From contig NZ_BMXV01000001.1 of the NCBI RefSeq assembly GCF_014651935.1, positions 186,001 through 250,000 of the forward strand: a DNA stretch of 64,000 bases, given 5' to 3'. The DNA comes from Marinobacter zhanjiangensis (lineage in GTDB: Bacteria; Pseudomonadota; Gammaproteobacteria; Pseudomonadales; Oleiphilaceae). Both the position numbers and the translations under genes were made by a program. Each line of letters starts with the position of its first letter. The first letter of the stretch is position 1. The notes under the pieces are model-generated. The model made no database searches. It was not told the origin of the DNA and saw nothing but the letters and a program-made list of their open reading frames with translations. Shown here in pieces: positions 16,297-24,991 of this stretch.

Positions 16297-16667
16297 ACCT
16301 GAAACGTTTCGACGCACTGAACGAAGGCCAGACCGCGCACCTCGAACGCCGTTTTTCCGCCACGGACATACAGGAATGGTGCGACCTGTGCCAACTGGAC
16401 CAGGCATGGAGTGGGGTACCGGAACCGCTGATTGCGGGCCTCTTCTCCTGCCTGCTGGGGGAGGACCTGCCCGGCCACGGCACCAATTACCTGAAACAGG
16501 CGATGACGTTCCACGCCACAGCCGAAGCCGATGAACCCTTGCAGGCCAGTGTCAGCATTCGCCGCCTGCGCCGGGACAAGGCGCTGGTAAACCTGGCAAC
16601 CACCTGTACCGGCCGCGATGGCCGCCTGATCTGTGATGGCGAAGCACTGGTGCTGTTCCAGCACTGA
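16293..16667 (+). CDS. MaoC-like hotdog protein lacking the catalytic motif
   Basis: A 124-residue hotdog-fold protein. The MaoC framework is visible (FSATDIQEWCDLC, LLGEDLPGHGTNYLKQ, RRDKALVNLATTC, DGEALVLF), but the GDxNPxH active-site segment is replaced by CQLDQAW. It is therefore likely a structural or acyl-binding partner of the upstream MaoC protein. Start at 16293 overlaps the previous stop (ATGA); an upstream in-frame start at 16260 is unlikely. Confidence 0.85.
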   Translation: MNLKRFDALNEGQTAHLERRFSATDIQEWCDLCQLDQAWSGVPEPLIAGLFSCLLGEDLPGHGTNYLKQAMTFHATAEADEPLQASVSIRRLRRDKALVNLATTCTGRDGRLICDGEALVLFQH

Positions 16668-16692
16668 GGCCGCTCACGACGGAGTCAAACCG

Positions 16693-17628
16693 ATGACAGA
16701 CGTACACCCCAACCTGCGCGCCTGGCTCGATCAGCTCAACGCCATGGTTGCCGAGCAAAAAGCCAGGGGCGTGGAAGCCACGCCCGACATGGTGCGGGAC
16801 AGCCTGGCCGGCCTGACTGCCACCTTTGTCACCCGGGCGCCTGACCTGCCCCGGGTCCATGACGTACAGGTAGCCACCGCTGAAGGCGACGTTCCCGTTC
16901 GACTCTATGACCCCGAACCCGGTGTCGCCCGGCCTGTCATTCTGTTCTTCCACGGCGGCGGCCATATGGCCGGCAGCGTCGCGGTCTATGAACCCATTGC
17001 GCGCAAACTGGCCGAGGCCACAGGCCAGTTGGTGGTGTCGGTGGACTACCGGCTGGCGCCGGAAACCCCCTACCCGGGGGGCCTCAACGACTGCCTGAAT
17101 GTGACGCGCCAAGTGTGGGATATACTGGAAACCGAGGACATTGCCTTCATCCGCCAGTTGGCCCTGGTCGGGGATTCCGGTGGCGCCACCTATGCCGCCA
17201 CCATCAGCCATCAACTGGGCGGTGACACGAACCTTAACCTGACCCACCAGATGCTCATCTACCCGAGCCTGGATTACACACTGGAGCATCCATCCATCAG
17301 CGGACACGGTGAAGGCTACCTGCTGGAAGCGGAACGCATCCGCTGGTACTTCGACCACTATTTTGCCAGCGGAGAAGACCGGCGGACGGCATCACCGCTG
17401 CACATGCCGGTGCCGGAGGGTATGCCGGCCACCCTGGTGATCACGGCCGGCTACTGCCCGCTCCACGACGAAGGCGTGGCCTATGCCCGCAAGCTTCGGG
17501 AAGCCGGGATAGCCTGCGAACTCAGGGACTACCCGGACATGATCCACGCCTACCTGAATCTGGAGGACCTGGTGCCGCAGGCGTGTTCGGATACCTATCG
17601 CGCAATTGGCGCATTTCTGTCTCAGTAG
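16693..17628 (+). CDS. Alpha/beta hydrolase, hormone-sensitive-lipase family esterase
   Basis: A 311-residue family IV esterase. The oxyanion motif HGGGHMAG lies at 87-94 and the nucleophile motif GDSGG at 160-164 (Ser162). The likely acid and base are in PLHDEG and DMIHAY near the C-terminus. No signal peptide is seen, so it acts in the cytoplasm, perhaps freeing an acid from an ester or lactone for the ligase of the same operon. It starts 25 nt after the MaoC-like gene and is the last gene before a clear terminator. Confidence 0.92.
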   Translation: MTDVHPNLRAWLDQLNAMVAEQKARGVEATPDMVRDSLAGLTATFVTRAPDLPRVHDVQVATAEGDVPVRLYDPEPGVARPVILFFHGGGHMAGSVAVYEPIARKLAEATGQLVVSVDYRLAPETPYPGGLNDCLNVTRQVWDILETEDIAFIRQLALVGDSGGATYAATISHQLGGDTNLNLTHQMLIYPSLDYTLEHPSISGHGEGYLLEAERIRWYFDHYFASGEDRRTASPLHMPVPEGMPATLVITAGYCPLHDEGVAYARKLREAGIACELRDYPDMIHAYLNLEDLVPQACSDTYRAIGAFLSQ

Positions 17629-17721
17629 TCGCCTCAGGCCCTCACCCCTTGGGGAGCCCTGTAGCGAAAGAATACGCATGCCGCGTAGACTCACCTGCTC
17701 AGTTGGGCTTCATGAAACCGA

Positions 17722-17756
17722 AAAAGCCAGATCAGGAGCCCCGATCTGGCTTTTTT
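17722..17756. terminator. Rho-independent terminator (bidirectional)
   Basis: AAGCCAGATC and GATCTGGC form the stem around a 9-nt loop, followed by TTTTTT on the plus strand and preceded by AAAAA, giving a U-run on the minus strand too. It ends both the TetR operon and the convergent dctQM operon. Confidence 0.9.
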
Positions 17757-17770
17757 CGTTCGGACTAACC

Positions 17771-17792
17771 CGGAAAATTGGTTCAGACCCGG
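17771..17792. repeat. Small GGTTCAGACCC repeat, copy 3
   Basis: An A-rich stretch is followed by GGTTCAGACCC (17780-17790). It marks the right border of the palindrome-free block; copy 2 marks the left border. Confidence 0.5.
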
Positions 17793-17802
17793 CCAGGGCG
17801 AA

Positions 17803-19107
17803 TTACCCGAGCCCTGGCAGGAACAGAATGATTTCGGGGAAGGTCATCAGCAGGAACAGCACGAACAGATCCATCATCAGGAACCAGAAGATGCCCCGGA
17901 AGACCTGGGCCGTCGTGACCAGGTTGCCTACCACACTCTTGATCACGAACACGTTCATGCCGATGGGCGGCGTGATCATACCCACCTCCAGCAACTTGGT
18001 CAGTACCACACCGAACCACAGCAGGCTGAGGCCCAGGTTATCAATGATTGGCAGCACGATCGGCAGGGTCAGCAACATGGCGCCGATGGGCTCCAGAAAC
18101 ATGCCCAACAGGATGTAGATAAGTACGATCGCCAGCAGGACCACTACCGCGCCGGCGTCCAGACCGATGATCCAGTCAGACAGGAAATCACCTGCCCCCG
18201 TAAGTGCCAGGAACCGCGTCAACAGGCTCGCACCCACCGCGATAATGATCAGGGCACTGGTCGTCAGGAGAGTTTCCAGAATGGCGTCCCGGAAGCGCAC
18301 CCAGGTCAGGCTGCCCTTGATGCCTGCCACGATCAATGAAAGAAAGGCACCGACGGCGCCGGCTTCGGTGGGCGTGAAGATGCCACCGAACAGGCCACCG
18401 AAAATGCCGATCATGATCAGGATTACCGGCCAGGTGTCTTTCAGTGCCCAGACCTTGTCGGCAAAGGGAAAACTTTCATTGGTATCCGGGGCCAGCTCGG
18501 GCTTGAGTTTCACCCGTACCAGGATCACCGTGATGTAGCCGATCGCGGTGATGATCCCGGCGGAGATGCCCCCCAGGAACAGCCCGGTAATCGACTGCTG
18601 AGCGATAATGCCGTACAGGATCATGATGATGGACGGCGGTATCAACGCGCCGATGGTGCCTGCCACGGCCACCGTACCGGTCGCCAGTTCCGGGTTATAG
18701 CGGTACTTCACCATCTCCGGCACCGCAATACGGCCCATGGCCGCCGAGCAGGCCACCGACGAGCCGGACACCGCTGCAAACCCGGCAGAACCGAACACGG
18801 CGGCGATAGCCAGCCCACCGGGGATACCGGACAACCACATTCGCGCCGCCCGGAACATGCCCTGAGTGAGCTGGGTGTGATAACAGATGAAACCCAGCAA
18901 AAGGAACATGGGTACCGAACTGAGCACCCAGTTGGCGGCAAACTGGTAGGGCACGATGCCAATGGAACCCCAGGCAACATTGAAGCCCATCAGATACCAC
19001 AAGCCGCCGAAGGAAACCCCGATCAGCGTAACGCCAATAGGAATGCGCAGCGCAATCAGGAAAATAATCAAGCCAAGACCGGTGAGGCCAATCTGAACAT
19101 CACTCAT
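17803..19107 (-). CDS. dctM: TRAP transporter large permease
   Basis: A 434-residue DctM-type permease with about twelve hydrophobic segments, including GSSVACSAAMGRIAVPEM, the APPS-like LIPPSIIMILYG and the C-terminal LITPPIGMNVFVIKSVVG. It drives sodium- or proton-coupled import of a carboxylate delivered by a periplasmic DctP. The dctQ gene lies 15 nt upstream. No dctP is in this operon, whereas three DctP genes of one subfamily are found at 27364, 41211 and 44087. The start region reads AACAACAATG, an A-rich motif touching the start codon. Confidence 0.93.
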   Translation of the reverse strand: MSDVQIGLTGLGLIIFLIALRIPIGVTLIGVSFGGLWYLMGFNVAWGSIGIVPYQFAANWVLSSVPMFLLLGFICYHTQLTQGMFRAARMWLSGIPGGLAIAAVFGSAGFAAVSGSSVACSAAMGRIAVPEMVKYRYNPELATGTVAVAGTIGALIPPSIIMILYGIIAQQSITGLFLGGISAGIITAIGYITVILVRVKLKPELAPDTNESFPFADKVWALKDTWPVILIMIGIFGGLFGGIFTPTEAGAVGAFLSLIVAGIKGSLTWVRFRDAILETLLTTSALIIIAVGASLLTRFLALTGAGDFLSDWIIGLDAGAVVVLLAIVLIYILLGMFLEPIGAMLLTLPIVLPIIDNLGLSLLWFGVVLTKLLEVGMITPPIGMNVFVIKSVVGNLVTTAQVFRGIFWFLMMDLFVLFLLMTFPEIILFLPGLG

Positions 19108-19114
19108 TGTTGTT
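19107..19114 (-). promoter_or_regulatory. AACAACAA motif abutting the dctM start
   Basis: On the minus strand AACAACAA overlaps the A of the dctM start codon (AACAACAATG). It fits the AAnAAnAA pattern bound by Hfq/Crc and would mask translation start if bound. Confidence 0.4.
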
Positions 19115-19122
19115 ATCTCTCA

Positions 19123-19662
19123 TCAGTCCGGGTCGAGTTCGTCGGCTTTGGCGCGATCCGTATCAAGGCCGCTTTCGCCTGGCAGGAAACCGTTGATCAA
19201 CTTGTACAACACCACCAGGGTCATCAGGCCAGCGCCCAGGGGCAGCATGTAATAGGTTATCCAGATGGGAATGTCCGAGTTGCCCTGCACAATGGACGCA
19301 CCCATGGCGCGCTTGCTTTCGGCCTCGCCAAACGTCCGCACCGCCAGGAAGCTGAACACCACCAGCGAGCACAGCATTGCCAGGCGTTCCAGATTGTTGC
19401 GCATCCAGGCCGGCATGTGCTCGGTAATCACCTCAACCGAGATGTGAGCATCCTTCTGCTCGGCGAATGCCAGGGGAACAAAGGCCGCAATGGACATGTA
19501 GTAATAGGAAACAATGGTGATGGTGCCGGGAATAGGCGCATTGAAGAAATAGCGCCCGATCACATCGAAGGTGATGTGGAACATCATCAGTGCGATAGCG
19601 AGACCACCGATGATCGAGATCAGGTTGGTTATATTTGACAGAAACCGACCGATTGCAAACAT
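19123..19662 (-). CDS. dctQ: TRAP transporter small permease
   Basis: A 179-residue DctQ-type protein with four hydrophobic helices. Start at 19662 (MFAIGRFLS) follows AGGAGG with ideal spacing; the upstream in-frame start at 19737 is rejected. It stabilises and couples the DctM channel to the substrate-loaded DctP. It lies 94 nt after the thiolase gene, so it may be transcribed from the thiolase promoter. Confidence 0.9.
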   Translation of the reverse strand: MFAIGRFLSNITNLISIIGGLAIALMMFHITFDVIGRYFFNAPIPGTITIVSYYYMSIAAFVPLAFAEQKDAHISVEVITEHMPAWMRNNLERLAMLCSLVVFSFLAVRTFGEAESKRAMGASIVQGNSDIPIWITYYMLPLGAGLMTLVVLYKLINGFLPGESGLDTDRAKADELDPD

Positions 19663-19755
19663 CCTGCAACCTCCTGCCCAGTGGGGGCTCATTGTTATTG
19701 TGTGCCTGGTTGCGGTGCTAGTGCGGGCGGCTGTCAAGGGCCACCCGCACTGTCA

Positions 19756-20937
19756 TCAGAGCCGCTCAATAATGGTGACGTTGGCCATGCCACCACCTTC
19801 ACACATGGTTTGCAGGCCATAACGCCCGCCACGGTCATGCAGGGCGTGAACCAGGGTAGTCATGAGCTTGGTACCGGATGCGCCCAGAGGATGACCCAGA
19901 GCTATGGCGCCGCCGTTCACATTGAGGCGATCAGGATCCGCACCTGTTTCCTTCAACCAGGCCAGGGGTACCGGCGCGAAAGCCTCGTTAACCTCGAACA
20001 GGTCGATATCGTTAATGCTCATGCCACTCTTTTCCAGGGCCTGTCGGGTCGCCGGAATCGGAGCCTCCAGCATGATTACCGGGTCGTGACCGATAACGCT
20101 CATGTGATGAATACGGGCCAGGGGCTCCACGCCCAGCTTTTTCAGCCCTTTTTCGTTGACAATCATCACTGCGGTGGCACCGTCACAGATCTGGCTGGCC
20201 ACGGCGGCGTTGATCACACCGCCTTCCTGCAGCAGCTTGACGCCGGCAATGCCTTCCAGGGTGGCGTCAAAACGGATGCCTTCATCAACCCGGTGCATCT
20301 CGTCCAGCACGGTGCCATCCTGAAACCTGGCCTGCAGCGGCAGGATTTCCTTGTCAAACCTCCCCGCCTCGGTGGCTGCAATGGCACGTTTGTGGCTTCC
20401 CAGTGCAAAGCGGTGGAGATCGTCAGCCGACTGGCCGTACTTCTTGGCGATCATTTCCGCACCCATGAACTGGCTGAATTCGATGTCCGGATACCGTTCC
20501 TTGATCTTCGGCCCCATGTAATGCTCGGCTATGCCAGCCTTCTGAGCCAGGGCCACTGGCGAGAACATGGGCGTGCGACTCATGCTTTCCACGCCGGATG
20601 CGATCACGATGTCCTGAAAGCCAGACATCACGGCCTGTGCAGCAAAGTGAGCGGCCTGCTGCGAGCTGCCACACTGGCGGTCGATGGATGTGCCGGGAAC
20701 GGACTCCGGCAGCTTTGACGCCAGCACGGCGTTGCGGGCTACGTTGGTGGCCTGCTCGCCAATCTGGCTGACACAGCCCATGATCACGTCGTCGATAAGT
20801 TTGGGATCGGCCTTGGCCTTGTCCACCACGTCGTTCAGTACTTCCGCCGCCAGATCGGTGGCGTGCCACCCGGAAAGTCGGCCACCCCGGCGGCCACCGG
20901 CGGTGCGGGTTGCGGCTACGATATATGCTTCTGCCAT
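19756..20937 (-). CDS. Acetyl-CoA acetyltransferase / 3-ketoacyl-CoA thiolase
   Basis: A 393-residue thiolase. The nucleophile is Cys89 in [24 protein letters not shown] supplies the His, and CEGGGMAN near the C-terminus the second Cys. It cleaves 3-ketoacyl-CoA into acetyl-CoA (or propionyl-CoA) and a shortened acyl-CoA. It has its own palindrome promoter (site 5) and precedes dctQM. With the HSD10-like dehydrogenase upstream it can complete beta-oxidation. Confidence 0.94.
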   Translation of the reverse strand: MAEAYIVAATRTAGGRRGGRLSGWHATDLAAEVLNDVVDKAKADPKLIDDVIMGCVSQIGEQATNVARNAVLASKLPESVPGTSIDRQCGSSQQAAHFAAQAVMSGFQDIVIASGVESMSRTPMFSPVALAQKAGIAEHYMGPKIKERYPDIEFSQFMGAEMIAKKYGQSADDLHRFALGSHKRAIAATEAGRFDKEILPLQARFQDGTVLDEMHRVDEGIRFDATLEGIAGVKLLQEGGVINAAVASQICDGATAVMIVNEKGLKKLGVEPLARIHHMSVIGHDPVIMLEAPIPATRQALEKSGMSINDIDLFEVNEAFAPVPLAWLKETGADPDRLNVNGGAIALGHPLGASGTKLMTTLVHALHDRGGRYGLQTMCEGGGMANVTIIERL

Positions 20938-21058
20938 GTCTGGATCCTCGTTTCGGCCGCCCTGCGGCGCTATTGATTCAGGTACAGTCCGACCAGATCA
21001 GGGTCGGATTGTGCCGGAGAGTGGGACGCCATTCTTGCGTTCACACACTACTCCGGCG

Positions 21059-21074
21059 TCGTCGGAAGCGACGA
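21059..21074 (-). promoter_or_regulatory. Regulon palindrome, site 5
   Basis: TCGTCGGAAGCGACGA lies between the SDR stop and the thiolase start. AAGAAT (21031-21036) begins 22 nt after it on the minus strand, giving a good -10 for the thiolase-dctQM unit. Confidence 0.85.
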
Positions 21075-21091
21075 AATGCGTTTTCCGACTC

Positions 21092-21874
21092 TTATCGGGG
21101 CGCCATGCGGATGGCACCGTCCAGGCGAACGCTCTCACCATTGAAGTAACCATTACTCACCATTAACTCAACCAGAGAGGCGATCTCATCCGGCTCACCC
21201 AGTCGCTTGGGGAAAGGCACTGACGCCGCCAGAGCGTCCTTGACGTTGTCCGGCAGGCCACTCATCAGCGGAGTATTGATAAGGCCCGGCATGATAGTAT
21301 TGACCCGGATACCGTCGTTCATCAGGTCCCGGGCCATGGGCAGGGTCATCCCCACCACGCCCGCCTTGGAGGCAGAGTAGGCTGCCTGACCGACCTGGCC
21401 ATCCTGGGCGGCAACCGATGAAATATTGACGATGGCGCCCCGCTCGCCGTCCTGCAGCCCATCCAGCTCCAGCATACCGGCAGCCGACTTCGCCGCACAA
21501 CGGAAGCTGCCGATCAGATTGATCTGGATAAGCTTCTCGAATTCCGACAGTGGAAAGTGCTTTACCTCACCGGTCTTCTTGTCCCGGCTGGCAGTCTTGT
21601 GGGCGTTGCCGGTACCTGCGCAGTTTATCAGGATCCGCTCCTGACCGATGGCTGCCCGCGCCTTTTCCAGGCCTGCATCCACGGTCTCTTCGGAGGTTAC
21701 GTCCACTTTGCAGAATACCCCGCCCAACTCGGAGGCGATGGCCTCACCGCGCTCCTCATTGAAATCGAAGATCGCAACCTTGACGCCGGAAGCGGCCAGT
21801 CGGCGGGCCACTGCCTCGCCAATACCCGAGGCCCCGCCGGTGACCACCGCACTGATAGAAGAGTCGAGCTTCAT
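21092..21874 (-). CDS. 3-hydroxyacyl-CoA dehydrogenase, HSD10/type II SDR
   Basis: A 260-residue SDR. The segments VTGGASGIGEAVARRL, NCAGTGNAHKT, VAAQDGQVGQAAYSASKAG and the terminal GESVRLDGAIRMAP match type II 3-hydroxyacyl-CoA dehydrogenase (HSD17B10), which also oxidises 2-methyl-3-hydroxyacyl-CoA. Tyr and Lys of YSASK are present. It is transcribed alone from palindrome site 6. Together with the racemase gene at 26169 it points to 2-methyl-branched acyl-CoA catabolism (inference). Confidence 0.93.
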   Translation of the reverse strand: MKLDSSISAVVTGGASGIGEAVARRLAASGVKVAIFDFNEERGEAIASELGGVFCKVDVTSEETVDAGLEKARAAIGQERILINCAGTGNAHKTASRDKKTGEVKHFPLSEFEKLIQINLIGSFRCAAKSAAGMLELDGLQDGERGAIVNISSVAAQDGQVGQAAYSASKAGVVGMTLPMARDLMNDGIRVNTIMPGLINTPLMSGLPDNVKDALAASVPFPKRLGEPDEIASLVELMVSNGYFNGESVRLDGAIRMAPR

Positions 21875-22199
21875 AGGGTTTCCTTTTTATCCAGGTATCT
21901 GTTGGTCCAGCAGTGTGTCAGAACCTGTTCTGGCTTGTGGATCGAACGCACCACTGCATGCTTTCATCACAGGTTAGGGGCTGCGCGGACCCGCGGCATC
22001 GTCGTATCCGACGAATTGGGGGACAGGGGCCTTCCTGAGAAATATGCGTTATTCACAGGGTTGATTTGTAAGCATTTCCACCAGCAAAGCGATACTTGCG
22101 GGCCACTCGGAAGTCAGCATAGACTGTTGTCCTTGTGGAAGGCATCGCACCCACATAACAAAAGATGCCTCCACCATAGAGAATAAGGACAAGTTAGCA
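21875..22199. other. Divergent control region, SDR / MalT-type regulator
   Basis: This 325-bp gap carries palindrome site 6 near its middle. The side toward the regulator shows a possible weak promoter (TTGTAA near 22066, GATACT at 22091-22096, 19-nt spacing) and a GGCATC...GATGCC inverted repeat near 22140-22172 in the presumed leader. No small gene is evident. Confidence 0.5.
21999..22014. promoter_or_regulatory. Regulon palindrome, site 6 (beside the regulator gene)
   Basis: TCGTCGTATCCGACGA lies between the SDR (minus) and the MalT-type regulator (plus). TAACCT (21971-21976) begins 22 nt after it toward the SDR. Toward the regulator no -10 is seen at this distance, so it may instead mediate feedback. 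Confidence 0.82.
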
Positions 22200-24914
22200 A
22201 TGGCAGGCGCTTCACCCAACCGGGTTCTGATGACCAGCAAGCTCAATCCGCCCACGTCCAGGGCGGCGCAGGTTCCCCGTACCTGCGTGGTTGACAAGGT
22301 ACTGTCGGCCTCTGCTGCCCGCCTGGTGCTGGTCCGCGCTCCCGCCGGGTTCGGCAAGACTACCGTGATGAGCCAGTGCATGGGCCGCATGGAAGAACAG
22401 GGCATGGTGACGGCCTGGCTGACCCTGGACGATGCCGACAACGATGTTTCCCGCTTCCTCTGGTACCTCAATGCCGCCGTATCAAGACTTACAGAAGATG
22501 GCAAGGAGCCGCCCTCCACCCCGTATGATCGTGCCTTTACCTCCACAGGCGACGCTGCTCTTGATATCGTGGCGCGTCTGTCAGAACACCAGTCGGCTTT
22601 TGCCCTGTTTCTGGATGATTTCGAACGGGTCCAGGACTCTGCGGTACTGGGTCTGATCCGAGAGATCGTCGAGCACCTGCCCAGACGGGGACAGTTCATC
22701 ATTGGCACCCGCAACCTGCCGGAACTTGGCCTTGGCCGGCTGAGGGCCCGGGGTCAGCTGCTGGAAATCGATGCCCGACAGCTGCGTTTCTCGATGGATG
22801 AAACGACGGACTTTCTAATATCCCGCCGCCAGCTGGCACTGACCCAGGAAGATCTGCTGCGAATCCACGACCGCACGGAAGGCTGGGTGACCGCCCTCTG
22901 GCTGGCATCACTGGCCCTGGAAGGCCACGACTCGCCAGAAACCTTTATCGAGCGTTTTTCCGGAGCCAACCAGACCATTTCCGATTACCTGGCCTATGAC
23001 GTGCTGGCATTGCAACCGGAACCGGTGCGCGAGTTTCTCCTGCACACCAGCATCCTGCGGCACCTTAACGTTTCCATCTGCCAGGCGCTGTTGCCCCATA
23101 CCAACGCCAGGGCCATGCTGTCACACCTGGCCAACAGTCACACCTTCCTGACGCCGCTGGACAACGACGATCAGACCTATCGTTACCACAGTCTTTTTGC
23201 GGAGTTCCTCAAGTCTCAGCTGAATGCCGAACACCCGGAAGAAATTCCCCGACTTCATCTCGCCGCATCACGGTGGTACGAACAGGAAAACCGGCCAGTA
23301 CCTGCCATTGACCACGCCCTTGAAAGTGGCGATTACCAGCGTGCACTCAGCCTGTTACGAGGTCATGCAGCCAACCTGCTTTCTCAGGGGCGCATGCGGC
23401 TGCTGTCCAGATGGTTCAGCATCATTCCGCCCGAGCGCCTGAAGCAGGATGAAGAGCTGCAGATGACCTGGGTCTGGGCCCTTTGCTTTACCCGAGGCCC
23501 CACTGAAGCCCTGGAAATGCTGGAGGAAACCGGGCTGGAACAGTCCACCAATCCGCAGATCCGTCCCCACGTCATGGCCATCCGGCCACTGACCCTGTCC
23601 ATGATGGACCAGCAGGAGGAGGCGATCGAAATCGGGGAACTGGGCCTGCCGGAGCTGCCCACCTGCCAACCTTTCGCAGATATGGCCCTGATCAACTCCA
23701 TGGCCAGCAGCTATTCAGTGATGGGTCTGTACAACAAGGCCCGTCAACTGCTGGACTTTGCACGGGATGCGCAAGGCACTTACGCCAGCGCGTTCAATGT
23801 GATGTATTCGGAAACAGTGGAAGGCATCATCGACATGCAGGAGGGCCGCCAGCGCCAGGCGGCTGCACGCTTTCGCCTGGCCGTGGGGGCAACCCGCGAA
23901 GCATCCTCGTTCAGCCAGGCCAATGGCAATGCGTGGGCAGGCGTGCTCCATGCCGGAGCCATCTACGAGCAGAATCAGCTGGACCTGGCCGCACGACTAC
24001 TCCACGTCTACGGCCCCCTGGCCCGGGATGTGGGCCTGCCAGATCATATGTTGCTGAGCGATATCATGCTGGCACGAATCGCCTTTTCCAGGGGCGAAAT
24101 CGATCAGGCCTTTCGCATTCTCACCGAACTGGAACACCTGGGTCATATCCGCAACCTGAGTCGCGTGGTGGCCACCACGCGCCTGGAGCGTTCCCGGCTG
24201 CTCCTGCTGCAAAGGCGGTTTGACGCTGCACGCCAGGAGCTGGACCGGGCCGGAGATGCTGAACTATGGCAGCGGGTGCAGACCCTGAGGCTGCCGGCCA
24301 ACGATCTTGAGTATCGGGAGTTGGCGGAAATCCGCATGGACATAGTCGCCGGCCATCCGGAGAAAGCTTTGGAGGATATTGAGCGGGAACTCGCTTACGC
24401 AAACGATGAACAACGTTTCCGACGGGCCCTTATGCTGAAACTCCTGAAAGCAATCGCCCTTCACAAGAACACACGATCGCAGGAAGCCATGACGGTGATG
24501 GGCGATGTGCTGCACGTCGCATCGTCGGAGGGCTATTTGCGGTTGCTGGTGGATGAAGGCGCCGCTGCGGGTGCACTGGTCCTGCTTTTCTCCCAGAACC
24601 AGAAGGAAGGTAGTGAGCGTACCGACCCGATACTGGCCAGCTACGTACAATCTTTGCTGGATGCCTTCGGACCGGAAATCCAGGAACCAGCGGCAGCGCC
24701 GGAGCCCGAGAACACCCTGCTCGATCCCCTCACACGCAAGGAAATCCGGGTGCTGCAGCTGCTGTCGGAAGGCTATTCAAACAGCGCTATGGCGGAGAAA
24801 CTGTTTGTCTCCGACAGCACGGTCCGCACTCATCTGCGGAACATCAATTCCAAGCTCAACGCCAGCAGCCGGACCCAGGCGGTGGCCATTGCCCGCAGAC
24901 TGGGGATTGTTTAA
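22200..24914 (+). CDS. MalT/AlkS-type LuxR-family transcriptional activator
   Basis: A 904-residue STAND-type regulator. Walker A is APAGFGKTT at 47-55 and Walker B-like ALFLDDFERV lies at about 135-144. A long TPR-like helical sensor follows, and the C-terminal LuxR helix-turn-helix (LTRKEIRVLQLLSEGYSN onward, about 840-900) binds DNA. Such proteins (MalT, AlkS) bind ATP and an inducer, oligomerise and activate catabolic promoters. It is the only large activator in the window, lies in the middle of the regulon and has a palindrome copy 186 bp upstream of its start. It is my candidate binder of TCGTC-N6-GACGA. Inducer unknown, perhaps an acyl-CoA. Confidence 0.93.
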   Translation: MAGASPNRVLMTSKLNPPTSRAAQVPRTCVVDKVLSASAARLVLVRAPAGFGKTTVMSQCMGRMEEQGMVTAWLTLDDADNDVSRFLWYLNAAVSRLTEDGKEPPSTPYDRAFTSTGDAALDIVARLSEHQSAFALFLDDFERVQDSAVLGLIREIVEHLPRRGQFIIGTRNLPELGLGRLRARGQLLEIDARQLRFSMDETTDFLISRRQLALTQEDLLRIHDRTEGWVTALWLASLALEGHDSPETFIERFSGANQTISDYLAYDVLALQPEPVREFLLHTSILRHLNVSICQALLPHTNARAMLSHLANSHTFLTPLDNDDQTYRYHSLFAEFLKSQLNAEHPEEIPRLHLAASRWYEQENRPVPAIDHALESGDYQRALSLLRGHAANLLSQGRMRLLSRWFSIIPPERLKQDEELQMTWVWALCFTRGPTEALEMLEETGLEQSTNPQIRPHVMAIRPLTLSMMDQQEEAIEIGELGLPELPTCQPFADMALINSMASSYSVMGLYNKARQLLDFARDAQGTYASAFNVMYSETVEGIIDMQEGRQRQAAARFRLAVGATREASSFSQANGNAWAGVLHAGAIYEQNQLDLAARLLHVYGPLARDVGLPDHMLLSDIMLARIAFSRGEIDQAFRILTELEHLGHIRNLSRVVATTRLERSRLLLLQRRFDAARQELDRAGDAELWQRVQTLRLPANDLEYRELAEIRMDIVAGHPEKALEDIERELAYANDEQRFRRALMLKLLKAIALHKNTRSQEAMTVMGDVLHVASSEGYLRLLVDEGAAAGALVLLFSQNQKEGSERTDPILASYVQSLLDAFGPEIQEPAAAPEPENTLLDPLTRKEIRVLQLLSEGYSNSAMAEKLFVSDSTVRTHLRNINSKLNASSRTQAVAIARRLGIV

Positions 24915-24915
24915 C

Positions 24916-24982
24916 GGCATTTACTGACAAGGCTTTTTAGCCACGGAATCCATATATGGATTCCGTGGCCAGGCATTTACTG
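24916..24982. terminator. 30-bp perfect palindrome flanked by direct repeats
   Basis: A perfect 15-bp-per-arm palindrome (24940-24969, centre ATATAT) lies between the convergent regulator and dehydrogenase genes. GGCATTTACTG occurs on both sides at 24916-24926 and 24972-24982. There is no U-run after the stem, so it is either an unusual bidirectional terminator or a small insertion with target-like repeats. Confidence 0.6.
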
Positions 24983-24991
24983 GCACCGAAC

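Noticed and set aside
22015..22199. Riboswitch or small RNA upstream of the MalT-type gene
   Set aside because: Only one short inverted repeat is visible and no known riboswitch core; not enough to call.
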